A stretch of DNA of 17,578 nucleotides from a bacterium UBA4883 (lineage in GTDB: Bacteria; Bacillota; Clostridia; Oscillospirales; Acutalibacteraceae), in contig DHDF01000107.1 of the NCBI GenBank assembly GCA_002399225.1, forward strand, positions 1 through 17,578, in the 5' to 3' direction. A program made the translations under genes and the position numbers. Below the pieces are notes generated by a model. That model was given only the letters and a program-made list of their open reading frames with translations, was not told the origin of the DNA and searched no databases. Of this stretch, positions 8,434-16,011 are shown piece by piece (position 1 is the first letter of the stretch; each line of letters begins with the position of its first letter).

Positions 8434-8814
8434 CTACACACCCGATTCCTTTTTGAATTCATCACGGAAGGTGTTCCCTAGAAAATCTTTTCGGTCGCCG
8501 TCAATCCACGGCTCCAGCCATTCGCCGCCGGCGTTCTGGTTGTTTCCCTTCTGAAAATTGTATTCCGGATGATAATAAAGCCGGCGGGCCTGCGGAGAAC
8601 CGGTGACAAGGCGTGCCGTCACGCTGTCACCGTCGTCCCCGGTCTCCGTGAAAGTCTGGTTATTCTGCATATCGCCGGTATCAAACGGCATCACCTGAGC
8701 AGAAACGACGTCTGTTTTCAGTGCTTCTATGGATTGTTCCGCCGCCGTTTTTATCGCGCCGCTTAATCTTGCGATGGCGGCGGCGTCAAGTTCAACCTTA
8801 ACCCCGATACCCAT
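8434..8814 (-). CDS. Minor capsid / head-tail joining protein (HK97 gp10-like, A118 type)
   Basis: 126 residues. The pattern is VKVELDAAAIARLSGAIK (N-terminal strand and helix), VMPFDTGDMQNNQT, then ARRLYYHPEYNFQKGNN, GGEWLEPWIDGDRKDFL and a basic C-terminal helix. The 'PFDTGxxQ ... ARRLYYHPEYNF ... W.EPW' signature is characteristic of the A118-like minor capsid family that acts in the neck, comparable to HK97 gp10. It follows directly after the head-closure gene; GGAGCTGATGTAA precedes the ATG, giving a ribosome binding site inside the previous gene. Probably completes the head-tail joint together with its two neighbours. Confidence 0.8.
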   Translation of the reverse strand: MGIGVKVELDAAAIARLSGAIKTAAEQSIEALKTDVVSAQVMPFDTGDMQNNQTFTETGDDGDSVTARLVTGSPQARRLYYHPEYNFQKGNNQNAGGEWLEPWIDGDRKDFLGNTFRDEFKKESGV

Positions 8815-9150
8815 TTACATCAGCTCCAGCTGCGTGAAATTGACCGTACCGTCCGGATTCCGGCCACGGCTTGACCGATATATCCGCCTTGTGGCGGTAC
8901 CGTTATTGATTATGACTTTCCCGGCAATATCTTTTCCCGGGGCAATGTCCCCCGGAAAAAGGGCGGTAGCTTCCAAAGTGATTAAGCGGCGCTCTTCGTC
9001 CAGGACATTTTTCGATTTCTCCGAATAATTGCACATTCCTTCAAACACCGCGGCTTGCTTCGGGGTGCCGTTTTCATTGATGCCATCCGTCACTACAACC
9101 TTAATCGGCGTAGTGCAGACACCGGCAGGCACAAGCTCAGGCCATTTCAT
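8815..9150 (-). CDS. Head closure / minor capsid protein (A118 type)
   Basis: 111 residues. It begins MKWPELVPAGVCTTPIKVVV and contains FEGMCNYSEKSKNVLDEERR and ATALFPGDIAPGKDIAGKVI, ending RNPDGTVNFTQLELM. This is the pattern of the first A118-like minor capsid family, structurally a small beta-barrel head-closure (stopper) protein that seals the packaged head and accepts the tail. The start overlaps the connector stop (ATGA). It forms a conserved three-gene block with the two genes that follow. Confidence 0.8.
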   Translation of the reverse strand: MKWPELVPAGVCTTPIKVVVTDGINENGTPKQAAVFEGMCNYSEKSKNVLDEERRLITLEATALFPGDIAPGKDIAGKVIINNGTATRRIYRSSRGRNPDGTVNFTQLELM

Positions 9151-9539
9151 GTGTACCGCCGCCTTTCAAGGCCCCGGTAGGCCAGGCCGGTCTGCTGCAG
9201 GAGAGAGATAACCGCGTTCGTCGTGCGGACCGGCCCTTCCTGGACCAGCACGGAATGGTCCCACTGCATCGATACGCCATTGATACCGTAGCTGCTGAGC
9301 GGATTATCCAGAAGGTCCCCATAATCATGGCGGAACCCCGCCTGCAAATAAACGGCGCGCTTTACCAGTTCCTGCTGCAACTCTGTCAGCCCGGATATTC
9401 CGCCGGCAGCGCGGATTCGGTTGAAAGTCAGGGCATCCACGTCGTATTCCGCCTGAGACAGCTCGGATTCCGAGGCTTTCCCGTCCGGGAACATCGCTTC
9501 ATATTCGGCTTTCGCAACATATCTCAGCGCAGTTGGCAT
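9147..9539 (-). CDS. Head-tail connector (adaptor) protein
   Basis: 130 residues, mostly helical: RYVAKAEYEAMFP, ELSQAEYDVDALTFNRIRAA, LTELQQELVKRAVYLQAGF, then a C-terminal segment with YGINGVSMQWDHS and VISLLQQTGLAYRGLERR. This matches the gp6/gp15-like adaptor family that docks under the portal and extends the DNA channel. It has a good ribosome binding site (GAAGGAGTAGGCC before ATG). Position just after the capsid gene and before head closure agrees with the assignment. Confidence 0.8.
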   Translation of the reverse strand: MPTALRYVAKAEYEAMFPDGKASESELSQAEYDVDALTFNRIRAAGGISGLTELQQELVKRAVYLQAGFRHDYGDLLDNPLSSYGINGVSMQWDHSVLVQEGPVRTTNAVISLLQQTGLAYRGLERRRYT

Positions 9540-9542
9540 GGC

Positions 9543-9758
9543 CTACTCCTTCTTCTTCCCGGCCGCGCCCAGCTGCTTCTGAAGGTCCGCTATCTGGTCC
9601 AGCGCTTCCTGGTATTTGACATAGGGCACCGTTTTCCCCTTGCCCTGCCTCAGCACATTCTTTGCATCGTCGGAAAGGATATCATATCCTTCATCCTGAT
9701 ACCGTCCGGCTTCTGCTTCCGTAATGGTATACTGCCGGTTTGCTTTTACTGCAAACAT
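9543..9758 (-). CDS. Small conserved-position phage protein, function unknown
   Basis: 71 residues, with AAGGAGG 7 nt before the ATG, so expression is well supported. The N-terminal half (FAVKANRQYTITEAEAGRYQ, GYDILSDDA) looks like a small folded unit and the C-terminal half (KYQEALDQIADLQKQLGAAGKKKE) like a short coiled coil with a basic end. Small proteins at this place, between capsid and connector genes, are common in Gram-positive phages and some carry HeH/LEM-like units; I see no firm match here. It could be a minor head component or a nucleic-acid-binding protein. Confidence 0.7.
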   Translation of the reverse strand: MFAVKANRQYTITEAEAGRYQDEGYDILSDDAKNVLRQGKGKTVPYVKYQEALDQIADLQKQLGAAGKKKE

Positions 9759-9770
9759 CCTGATTCCTCC

Positions 9771-10655
9771 TTACGCACCCTGCTCGTTGATCTTGATGCC
9801 CTGGATACGGTTCTCCAGCACGAACAGGTCACCGTATTTGCGGTTCTGGTACAGCCAGCCATCGCCCTGCGTGTGTGTCCCCGGCGCCCAGAGGCGGATA
9901 TAGCTGTGCTTGTCGCACGCAATGACCGCCGTCGGGTGGACAAGGATCATATTAATCTGCTTCGCCGCGGCTGCCGGAGCATAGCCGTCCGTGAAATCAT
10001 AGGCTGTTTTCATCCGTCCGCTTGGCACCATCTGGATTGTGACGTCGTCCAGGCTGTGCACGCGCCGGTCAATACCGGCGGACGCTTTTGAAACGTCAAT
10101 ATAGCGGCTGATTTCCTGCGCTTCCTTCAGGAGCTTGCGCACGGCAGGCGTGCAGTACAGCATACGGCCTTCTTCCGGCACTTCGTCATCGTCCATCTGG
10201 GACATGTAGCCGTCAAAGATGCTGAGGACATTTGCTGCAGTCAATGCCGTGGTATCCGGCGCACCTCCCGCAGCCACATAATCCGCGTGGAGCTTCGAGA
10301 TACGATAGGCATCCGTTTCCGGGATTGCCTTTTCCGTCAGGAATGTATTGGTGATGTTCGCGGCAGCGAGGGTTTGGTTGCTTTCGTCCACATCCATGGA
10401 GTCCACAAAGAATTCCACGTCGCGGTCAAAAGCCAGAGTCTTCGGCGTCCATTCATTCGTCGCATTCTGGCGGTTGAACCCTCCGCTACGGCTGTGGTCT
10501 TTGTAGCCGCCGACCGTAACGTGCGGAATTTTAATTGTGTTGGCGTTGACAAATTCGACCTTCCTTGTAGTCAGGCCTGTGGTCAGCAGTTCCCGGGTGT
10601 ATTTCTGCACAAGCTGCTGAAGAAATACGGTTGCATAGTTTACAGTGTTCGGCAT
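9771..10655 (-). CDS. Major capsid protein (HK97 fold)
   Basis: 294 residues. No obvious N-terminal delta domain: it begins PNTVNYATVFLQQLVQKYTR, with VEFVNANTIKIPHVTVGGYK (about 33-52), SRSGGFNRQNATNEWTPKTL, VDSMDVDESNQTL and a C-terminal WAPGTHTQGDGWLYQNRKYG followed by DLFVLENRIQGI. These are standard features of the HK97-fold capsid proteins of A118-like and related clostridial phages. The absence of a prohead protease gene and the separate scaffold gene just upstream indicate scaffold-guided assembly. The ATG at 10655 has GAAAGGA upstream. Family placement is firm; triangulation number cannot be judged. Confidence 0.92.
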   Translation of the reverse strand: MPNTVNYATVFLQQLVQKYTRELLTTGLTTRKVEFVNANTIKIPHVTVGGYKDHSRSGGFNRQNATNEWTPKTLAFDRDVEFFVDSMDVDESNQTLAAANITNTFLTEKAIPETDAYRISKLHADYVAAGGAPDTTALTAANVLSIFDGYMSQMDDDEVPEEGRMLYCTPAVRKLLKEAQEISRYIDVSKASAGIDRRVHSLDDVTIQMVPSGRMKTAYDFTDGYAPAAAAKQINMILVHPTAVIACDKHSYIRLWAPGTHTQGDGWLYQNRKYGDLFVLENRIQGIKINEQGA

Positions 10656-10672
10656 TAATATTCATCCTTTCT

Positions 10673-11326
10673 TTACTTCGTGAGGCCGAAAGCCTCGTTG
10701 AGCATGTCGGTGGTCGCCTGCTGCGCATCTCCGCCGCCGGCGCCCACCCGGAAGCCGGTCCCGGTTCCATCTTTTGCGGCTTTCCATTCCGGGTGCCGTT
10801 TCAGGACAGTCTTCAGCGCATCAGCCACGGAATCGTCGTCCAAATCGTCCCCGGTCTTCTCCACTTCATGGACGGCCAGCAAAACAGCATCTTCCGCAAC
10901 GGCGGGATTAAGGCCGCTTTTCACTGCGGCCAGCTCGGCATGGGCCTCCAGAAGGTCGTGCTGGGTTTTCTGAAGTTCGGTATTATCCACAGCAGGCGGC
11001 GCGGCCGGCTGTGCTGCCGGTGCCTGAGCTGCAGGCGCTGCTGCCGGAGCCGGTGTGGGAGGCTGCGCAGGTACTGTGGTCTGCTGCTTTGCCCATTTCT
11101 TCTGTTCACGTTTCAGACGTTTCTCGATTAGGGCGTCCAGCTCCTCCTGTGTCTTCGGAAGGCCGTCATCCGTGGATGGTGGGGTACTTTCCGCGCCGGT
11201 TGGTTTCCCATCCGCACCGGCTATCGTGGGCGGCTGCGTGGCTTCCTCTTTCTTTGCAGAGCCTCCGCCGGCAGACGTGCCGGATGCAGCGGCAAACAGC
11301 TGAATATTTGGTTTCAGATATTTCAT
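10673..11326 (-). CDS. Capsid scaffolding protein
   Basis: 217 residues. The N-terminus MKYLKPNIQLFAA carries the 'NIQLFA' motif common at the start of Gram-positive phage head-assembly proteins. It continues with a charged helix (KTQEELDALIEKRLKREQKK, 58-77), an Ala/Pro-rich linker (about 84-113), a second helix (115-137) and a short amphipathic C-terminal helix (TTDMLNEAFGLTK) that could bind the capsid protein. This domain order and place immediately before the major capsid gene match the GP20/DUF4355-type scaffolds. AAAAGGAG lies about 10 nt before ATG 11326. A terminator-like hairpin lies upstream, so the capsid genes may be uncoupled from the portal genes. Confidence 0.85.
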   Translation of the reverse strand: MKYLKPNIQLFAAASGTSAGGGSAKKEEATQPPTIAGADGKPTGAESTPPSTDDGLPKTQEELDALIEKRLKREQKKWAKQQTTVPAQPPTPAPAAAPAAQAPAAQPAAPPAVDNTELQKTQHDLLEAHAELAAVKSGLNPAVAEDAVLLAVHEVEKTGDDLDDDSVADALKTVLKRHPEWKAAKDGTGTGFRVGAGGGDAQQATTDMLNEAFGLTK

Positions 11327-11402
11327 GGTAATACACTCCTTTTATAGCCTGTCGGCTGTGATTCCCTTGCAGCTTTTAACGCCGTCAGCATGTTTTGGGC
11401 AT

Positions 11403-11439
11403 AAAAATACCACCTTGCCGTTTCCAGCAGGTGGTATTT
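11403..11439 (-). terminator. Intrinsic terminator between LSM-like gene and scaffold gene
   Basis: Perfect 11-bp arms, AAATACCACCT and AGGTGGTATTT, with a 13-nt loop (11405-11439), followed on the minus strand by TTTTT (the arm end plus 11404-11403). The hairpin begins at the stop codon of the LSM-like gene. Because one arm also carries a run of A, it could act in both directions, but no plus-strand gene is present. No clear promoter is seen between it and the scaffold gene (11326). Confidence 0.7.
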
Positions 11440-11641
11440 ATTCGACTGTAATGGACTGGATTTCCGGAAGCATGATTTCTGTAAGGCCTCCGCCTTTAGG
11501 TTCAATCACAATGCTTGCAATTTCCGGGTCGTTGTCCATTGCCTGAGTAACCATACTGCAAAAGCCGGTCAACACTTGGCCATCAATGCAGGTTACGCGG
11601 ATATTCTTCCCGCGGTATTTGTATAATTCATTTTCTGTCAT
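11438..11641 (-). CDS. Small LSM (Sm-like) fold protein; candidate immunity or RNA-binding protein
   Basis: 67 residues from ATG 11641, which has AAGGAGG 9 nt upstream; an upstream in-frame start at 11671 lacks such a site. The order 'ELYKYRGKNIRVTCIDGQVL', 'TGFCSMVTQAMDNDP', 'IASIVIEP', 'GLTEIMLPEIQSITV' fits the Sm motif: a short helix, strand with GK.I.V, DG..L.G, and a final I..EI.SI strand. The protein is acidic (about 11 acidic to 5 basic residues). It overlaps the end of the toxin-bearing MuF gene by 14 nt and is followed at once by a terminator, so it is tightly tied to that gene. Two readings are open: an immunity protein for the toxin domain, or an LSM-type phage protein with RNA-related or structural role. 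Confidence 0.75.
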   Translation of the reverse strand: MTENELYKYRGKNIRVTCIDGQVLTGFCSMVTQAMDNDPEIASIVIEPKGGGLTEIMLPEIQSITVE

Positions 11642-13127
11642 GGGGCTTTCCCTCCTTCGTTGTGGGGACAATATGCCATCCTGTTTTACTGTAATGGATT
11701 ATGGCTTTTGATGTCGGTGTTTCTTTTCCGCTGCGGTCCACTGCAACTCCGATTGGCTTTCCAAAATTCACTAATTCTGTCTGCTTCCAATGGCCGTTCC
11801 GGTCTCTCAGAAGCTGCCCGGTCCCCGCATACTGATTCACCAATCGCTGCACTTCTTCTACCGAGACAGTTAGATAACTGCGGCCTGGAATATAATTATT
11901 ATGCCCTCGAATATGCTTTCCCTGTTTTCCGATATCAATTGTTAAGTTCGGATTGTTGCGGATGTCTGCTTTCAGTATAGCGTCTTCCCGGGGAATTGCA
12001 ACGGGGACTTCATAGGTTTTCTCCCTCCAGTAGTCACGGCGCAGGATGTCGCCATGTTCGGTAATAAAATTCCGCAGTCCCTTTTGGGTTTCGGCTGCTT
12101 TATGTCTGTATTCTTTGGCCAGGGCGGGCTGTTGGAAGCCCTCCGCCATCCGCTTATATTCCCGGACTTTCTTTTCCAGCATGCGCTGCTTCTGCTCCAA
12201 GGCGGCGTTCTGACGTATCCTGCCCTCGTCCAGCGGTTCCGGCATCCGGCTGACGCCTTCGATCCATGTGCTCAGCGTGTGGCGGCAATTCGGGTGAAAC
12301 AGCCCGCCCCGGACCGCTACGGAAAGCAGCGGATACCATTTCCCGTTTGCACTTTTCCCGCGGCCGCTTGAAATCTCCCCATGGAATTCACCCCACACGT
12401 CGTCGATATAAACCCTGCCCTGCCAGGGCAGGCATGTTTTCGAGCAGGCGCCGTACTGGCTGACTAAAACCGTATCAATTTTAAGCTCCGCCCGGCGTTT
12501 TGCTTCGCCCTGAAGGTAAGAGCGCGTCGCGGCCGTGCGCAGCGCCATCTGGACATAATCGGCAATATTCACGCGGCTTCCGTTCTTATATTCGATGCAG
12601 TTGATTCCGGCCTTCAAAAAATCCTTTACAGCCATGTCAATCGCCTGCGGAAGCGTTGCAGCGCCCGCTGCCATCGCCGCAGCGGCCTGCGAAATGGTCC
12701 GGCGGTAAATATCGTCCATCATGCGGAGGGCGGCGCTCTGGGCCTTTTGCTCGGTGCCGTGCATATCCTGCATGAGATTATCCAGGCGCCGGTCGTTCAC
12801 ACCGAAGAAATGTTCCTCCGGGATACCGGACGGATGTTCTTCTTTTTCCGATCCGTCCGACGCGGTGTCCATGCCCTCTGTAAACTGGTCGGCCATCATG
12901 CCGCGGGTTTCCAAGTCAATCGTATCAGCGTACTGGCCAACAATTTCCCTGTTTTCCTTCCGGAACTGGTCGATGTTTCTCAGCTTCTCCGCCTGCCAGG
13001 CCGGCCAGCTGAAACCTTCCTCACGTTCCCATGCTCTGTGTCGGGAAAGGTTCCGTTTCAGGGACGCTATCAGGCCCTGTTCCATTTTTACGAAAAGGTC
13101 GGATATGTCCTTCCAGGACAGCATCAC
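11628..13127 (-). CDS. MuF/minor capsid protein 2 with C-terminal Ntox50-like RNase toxin domain
   Basis: 499 residues from GTG 13127; ATG 13124 is equally possible, and both overlap the portal stop. Residues 1-295 fit the phage minor capsid protein 2/MuF-like family, with CSKTCLPWQG (228-237) and FHPNCRH (277-283). A charged helical linker (about 300-385) leads to a C-terminal domain (about 393-491): LTIDIGKQGKHIRGHNNY, GRSYLTVS, VNFGKPIGVAVD and IIHYSKTGWHIVP. This matches, from memory, the polymorphic toxin type 50 (Ntox50) family, a predicted ribonuclease of the BECR fold; H405, H478 and H485 are conserved-looking candidates, not assigned as catalytic. Such MuF-toxin fusions are known in temperate phages. 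The head domain would place the toxin in the virion for delivery with DNA. Base composition of the toxin part looks somewhat more AT-rich than the head part. Confidence 0.85.
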   Translation of the reverse strand: MMLSWKDISDLFVKMEQGLIASLKRNLSRHRAWEREEGFSWPAWQAEKLRNIDQFRKENREIVGQYADTIDLETRGMMADQFTEGMDTASDGSEKEEHPSGIPEEHFFGVNDRRLDNLMQDMHGTEQKAQSAALRMMDDIYRRTISQAAAAMAAGAATLPQAIDMAVKDFLKAGINCIEYKNGSRVNIADYVQMALRTAATRSYLQGEAKRRAELKIDTVLVSQYGACSKTCLPWQGRVYIDDVWGEFHGEISSGRGKSANGKWYPLLSVAVRGGLFHPNCRHTLSTWIEGVSRMPEPLDEGRIRQNAALEQKQRMLEKKVREYKRMAEGFQQPALAKEYRHKAAETQKGLRNFITEHGDILRRDYWREKTYEVPVAIPREDAILKADIRNNPNLTIDIGKQGKHIRGHNNYIPGRSYLTVSVEEVQRLVNQYAGTGQLLRDRNGHWKQTELVNFGKPIGVAVDRSGKETPTSKAIIHYSKTGWHIVPTTKEGKPHDRK

Positions 13128-14662
13128 GCATCACCGCCGGCAGGCTGCAGCTCATCCCCGACTTTTGGCGGCTCATCCACGGTTTCAATCCCGCGCTGCT
13201 GTTTGATTCGCTGAACTTCATCTGCCTTCCAGTCATCATCCTTTGATGAACCCCAAAGCTCATCCACCTGTGTTTCCACACTCATGGTGTTTGCCGTGGC
13301 TGCCTTGTTTACCACGTCTACGCGGGCATCAAAGGACGGCGCGCCGTATTCGCCGAAACTGACGGCGGGTTCATAATCCCCTGCGGGCTGATTCTGCATC
13401 ACGTCGTAAGCCTTGAGGATGGAGCTAACCAGTTCCGGCAGCACTTTTTCCAGCACCCCGGTGATGGTGTTGCGGGTATATCCGGTGACGTCCTTCTTCT
13501 CGCGCTGTGCATCTGCGGAAGACATCTTTCCAACGTCGATGCCAAGCGTCGCCGGGGAAACAATCCCCTGCAGGCACATATCCAGCGTAGCCGTATAGGT
13601 GGACAGGAACGCATCGTACTTGATGTCCGGCTGCTCCGTCTGGATTTTGCTCTGGGCGTTTTCATGCGGGTCCGAATTTGTCACAATGTAGTTGCTGCCG
13701 AAATCGTTTGGCGGCGCAGGCTGGCCTGTCTTAATGTCCGTCGGGATAAGGTCGCGCGGAATATACTTCTTCACACGCCCCGCACGCAGCGCGTCCATCC
13801 ACTGGCTGATTACTTCGTCCAGCGCGTCGAAGCTGTCCAGCTTGTTTTCATAGATGGCCTTGCCGCGCCCGGGAAATTTGGGATTCTCGAAGAACTTTAG
13901 GGGGATGGCCATGCGGAACCCACCGTCATATTCGACTGGATTGTGGGATGCCAAATCGGTCAGCTCAGGGACGGTGTCGAGCGGTACCTCTTTATCGTCC
14001 GTCTCTCCCTTAAACAGCGTGTAGGAAATCCTGCCCGTTTCATATGATTCCCTTAGGCGGTATGCTCTGGAATCAACAGCATAGGGCGTCCAGAAGTTGA
14101 TTCCGGTCGTAATGCCGTGCTTCTGGATGTAGTCCACGCGGTCTGCCTCATAGAACTCAACAATAGGGAAATCAGACAAATCCGGATCAATGGAAATTTT
14201 GAATGCTCCGTCCCCGGATTTCAGCGCGCCAACGATTCCTTTCCCAACAAGGTCAAGAAAGTTGATTCCGCCGCTTTCCGTATCGGTAATTAAATCCCAC
14301 GTGCTTTTTCCCGTCTTGTCTTTCCCGAAAGTGATGTCATCCAGGTCGGACTTCACAAGATAAGCAAGCGTATCAACAAGGATAGACGGCAATCCCGAAT
14401 GAATTTTCCGGATTTTTTCATCCGACGGGGAAGCAGCCCAGAACCGGGCAGCGTTGACCGTGTCGCCGGCGCCGAGCTGATTGTACAGCTGGTCAAGCTC
14501 GCTCGCGTCCCCTCGATACCAGATTTGGTTTCGGATAACGGATGCCTGGAAGCTGAGCGGTTCCAGTATCGTGATGGAATTCTCCGGTGCCGGTTCAATT
14601 TGCAGCCAGTTCCTAATCAAAGTCCTCACCTTCTCCCCGATTTTACTTTTAATTTTGCTCAT
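13124..14662 (-). CDS. Portal protein (SPP1 gp6/A118-like)
   Basis: 512 residues. The portal dodecamer is the DNA entry and exit channel at one head vertex and nucleates prohead assembly. The sequence shows the typical order: NQIWYRGDASELDQLYNQ near 45, FWAASPSDEKIRKIHSGLPS, a crown/wing region with SGDGAFKISIDPDLSDFPIV and ADRVDYIQKHG, GRGKAIYENKLDSFDALDEV with SQWMDALR (stem), and a C-terminal TLGIDVGKMSSADAQREKKD that is common to A118-type portals. The C-terminus is acidic and disordered. ATG 14662 overlaps the large terminase stop (ATGA) with GGTGAA upstream; the end overlaps the MuF gene. Confidence 0.95.
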   Translation of the reverse strand: MSKIKSKIGEKVRTLIRNWLQIEPAPENSITILEPLSFQASVIRNQIWYRGDASELDQLYNQLGAGDTVNAARFWAASPSDEKIRKIHSGLPSILVDTLAYLVKSDLDDITFGKDKTGKSTWDLITDTESGGINFLDLVGKGIVGALKSGDGAFKISIDPDLSDFPIVEFYEADRVDYIQKHGITTGINFWTPYAVDSRAYRLRESYETGRISYTLFKGETDDKEVPLDTVPELTDLASHNPVEYDGGFRMAIPLKFFENPKFPGRGKAIYENKLDSFDALDEVISQWMDALRAGRVKKYIPRDLIPTDIKTGQPAPPNDFGSNYIVTNSDPHENAQSKIQTEQPDIKYDAFLSTYTATLDMCLQGIVSPATLGIDVGKMSSADAQREKKDVTGYTRNTITGVLEKVLPELVSSILKAYDVMQNQPAGDYEPAVSFGEYGAPSFDARVDVVNKAATANTMSVETQVDELWGSSKDDDWKADEVQRIKQQRGIETVDEPPKVGDELQPAGGDA

Positions 14663-16011
14663 GTCCTTTTCACCGCGCTTCCTATCAGGCTCTTATATGG
14701 CAGCCAGGAATACTGGTCTGCATTGATGGTATGGTCGTTTCCGTCTTCCGGCACGTTGTCCCTGTCCTCATCCCAGCTGTAGGCATTCAGTTCGTCAATC
14801 TCCGGCTGGCAGTATTCCTGCACCAAAAGGAAATCCCCGTGCGCCATCCAGCCGGCCTGCAAATTGATGCGGTCAATAATTTTTGTCTTTTTCCATGCCG
14901 GCACGAACTCATAAATGCTGCCGTTCTGCCGCTTGTATTTCTGGCATTCGGTGATGGTCGCGTCGTCGGCGCTGTCGATAAATACCGACCGCGCAAACAG
15001 CCCCCAGCGCTCCCGATTGGCTTCGAGGAAATTGGCCAGCAGCGGCGGGATGTCGGACGGCGCAAGCGGCACCCGGCGGCCCTGATTGTTCAGCACTTTT
15101 GCAGCGAGCGTGACTTTTTTTCGGTCCGTTGTAATTCCGGAAAAAACAAATGCAAAGGTGTCCGGCGATTTCTGCGAATACGACGTATCGACACCGGCTG
15201 AAACCTGCATGAAATGGATTTCCTTTTTTTCTATCTGCTTTTTCAGCGTACCGGCACGAATCAGGCTTCTATCCTGAAGGCTGAACACCAGGCCGGTTGA
15301 ACGGCCCCGCAGGCCCTTAATCTTGTTTTTCCATAGCTTTGTGCCCGGCGCTACACCGGCGAGCAGCTGTTGCCGCTTTTCCGGCGTCAGCGCCGGATTG
15401 TCGTCAAATGTAAAATACCAGTGAACCCACCCCGGCATCGGCGGCTGGTCAAGCTGTTTGAGAAGCTCCTGCGGCGTCTGATCCGCCCATTCCGGAAGCG
15501 GGCGGCAGCGGTTGATGTATTCTTTGTAAACCGGCAGATTCGGGTCATCAGGGTTCAGCGTCATCATCATATAATCATAACGTATCGAAACTTCACGGAT
15601 GAAATCCATATCGGCAATGTTGGCTTCGTCAATGTACACACAGCCGTATTGGCCGCCGAGGGCTTTTTTCCAGCGCGCCTTGTTGTCGTAGCCGAGGACA
15701 TAAATAATCTTGTCCCCGCCCGGTGTATGGTACAGCAGGTGCGGCATGGTGATTTTATTTGCGCCCTTCGGGTAATACGAAAGCAGGCTGCCGAATACAT
15801 CCAGCAGTCCGTGGTCTTTCGTTATTACGTTTTTTTCGAGCGTGCCGAGGTCATTCCCGGCCATAATGTGGGTGCGCTGCGGCGATTCGGCCACCCGGAA
15901 CAGGAACTTCACGGCACCAACCGTCGTTTTCCCAGCATATGTCGTGCCTTCCAGCACTTCCACTTTCGCCCGGCATTTCATGAAAGCAAGATATTTCGGG
16001 GATAGTTTCAT
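14659..16011 (-). CDS. terL: Terminase large subunit
   Basis: 450 residues. It is the packaging motor ATPase and nuclease. Walker A is EGTTYAGKTT (21-30, with G27-K28-T29); Walker B is CVYIDEA with D128 and E129; the coupling motif is TLNP (151-154). The RNase H-like nuclease domain shows D275 (AGVDTSYSQKSPDTFAF), D346 (VFIDSADDAT) and an acidic cluster near D426 (DGNDHTINADQYSW). All key residues are present, so the enzyme should be active. It resembles the phage terminase large subunits of the PBSX/A118 type. The start overlaps the small subunit stop, and the stop overlaps the portal start. Confidence 0.97.
   Translation of the reverse strand: MKLSPKYLAFMKCRAKVEVLEGTTYAGKTTVGAVKFLFRVAESPQRTHIMAGNDLGTLEKNVITKDHGLLDVFGSLLSYYPKGANKITMPHLLYHTPGGDKIIYVLGYDNKARWKKALGGQYGCVYIDEANIADMDFIREVSIRYDYMMMTLNPDDPNLPVYKEYINRCRPLPEWADQTPQELLKQLDQPPMPGWVHWYFTFDDNPALTPEKRQQLLAGVAPGTKLWKNKIKGLRGRSTGLVFSLQDRSLIRAGTLKKQIEKKEIHFMQVSAGVDTSYSQKSPDTFAFVFSGITTDRKKVTLAAKVLNNQGRRVPLAPSDIPPLLANFLEANRERWGLFARSVFIDSADDATITECQKYKRQNGSIYEFVPAWKKTKIIDRINLQAGWMAHGDFLLVQEYCQPEIDELNAYSWDEDRDNVPEDGNDHTINADQYSWLPYKSLIGSAVKRT

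Noticed and set aside
11323..11391. A 22-codon frame (MLTALKAARESQ...) ending in an ATGA overlap with the scaffold start, as a possible leader peptide.
   Set aside because: No ribosome binding site precedes its ATG, and the scaffold has its own good site (AAAAGGAG).
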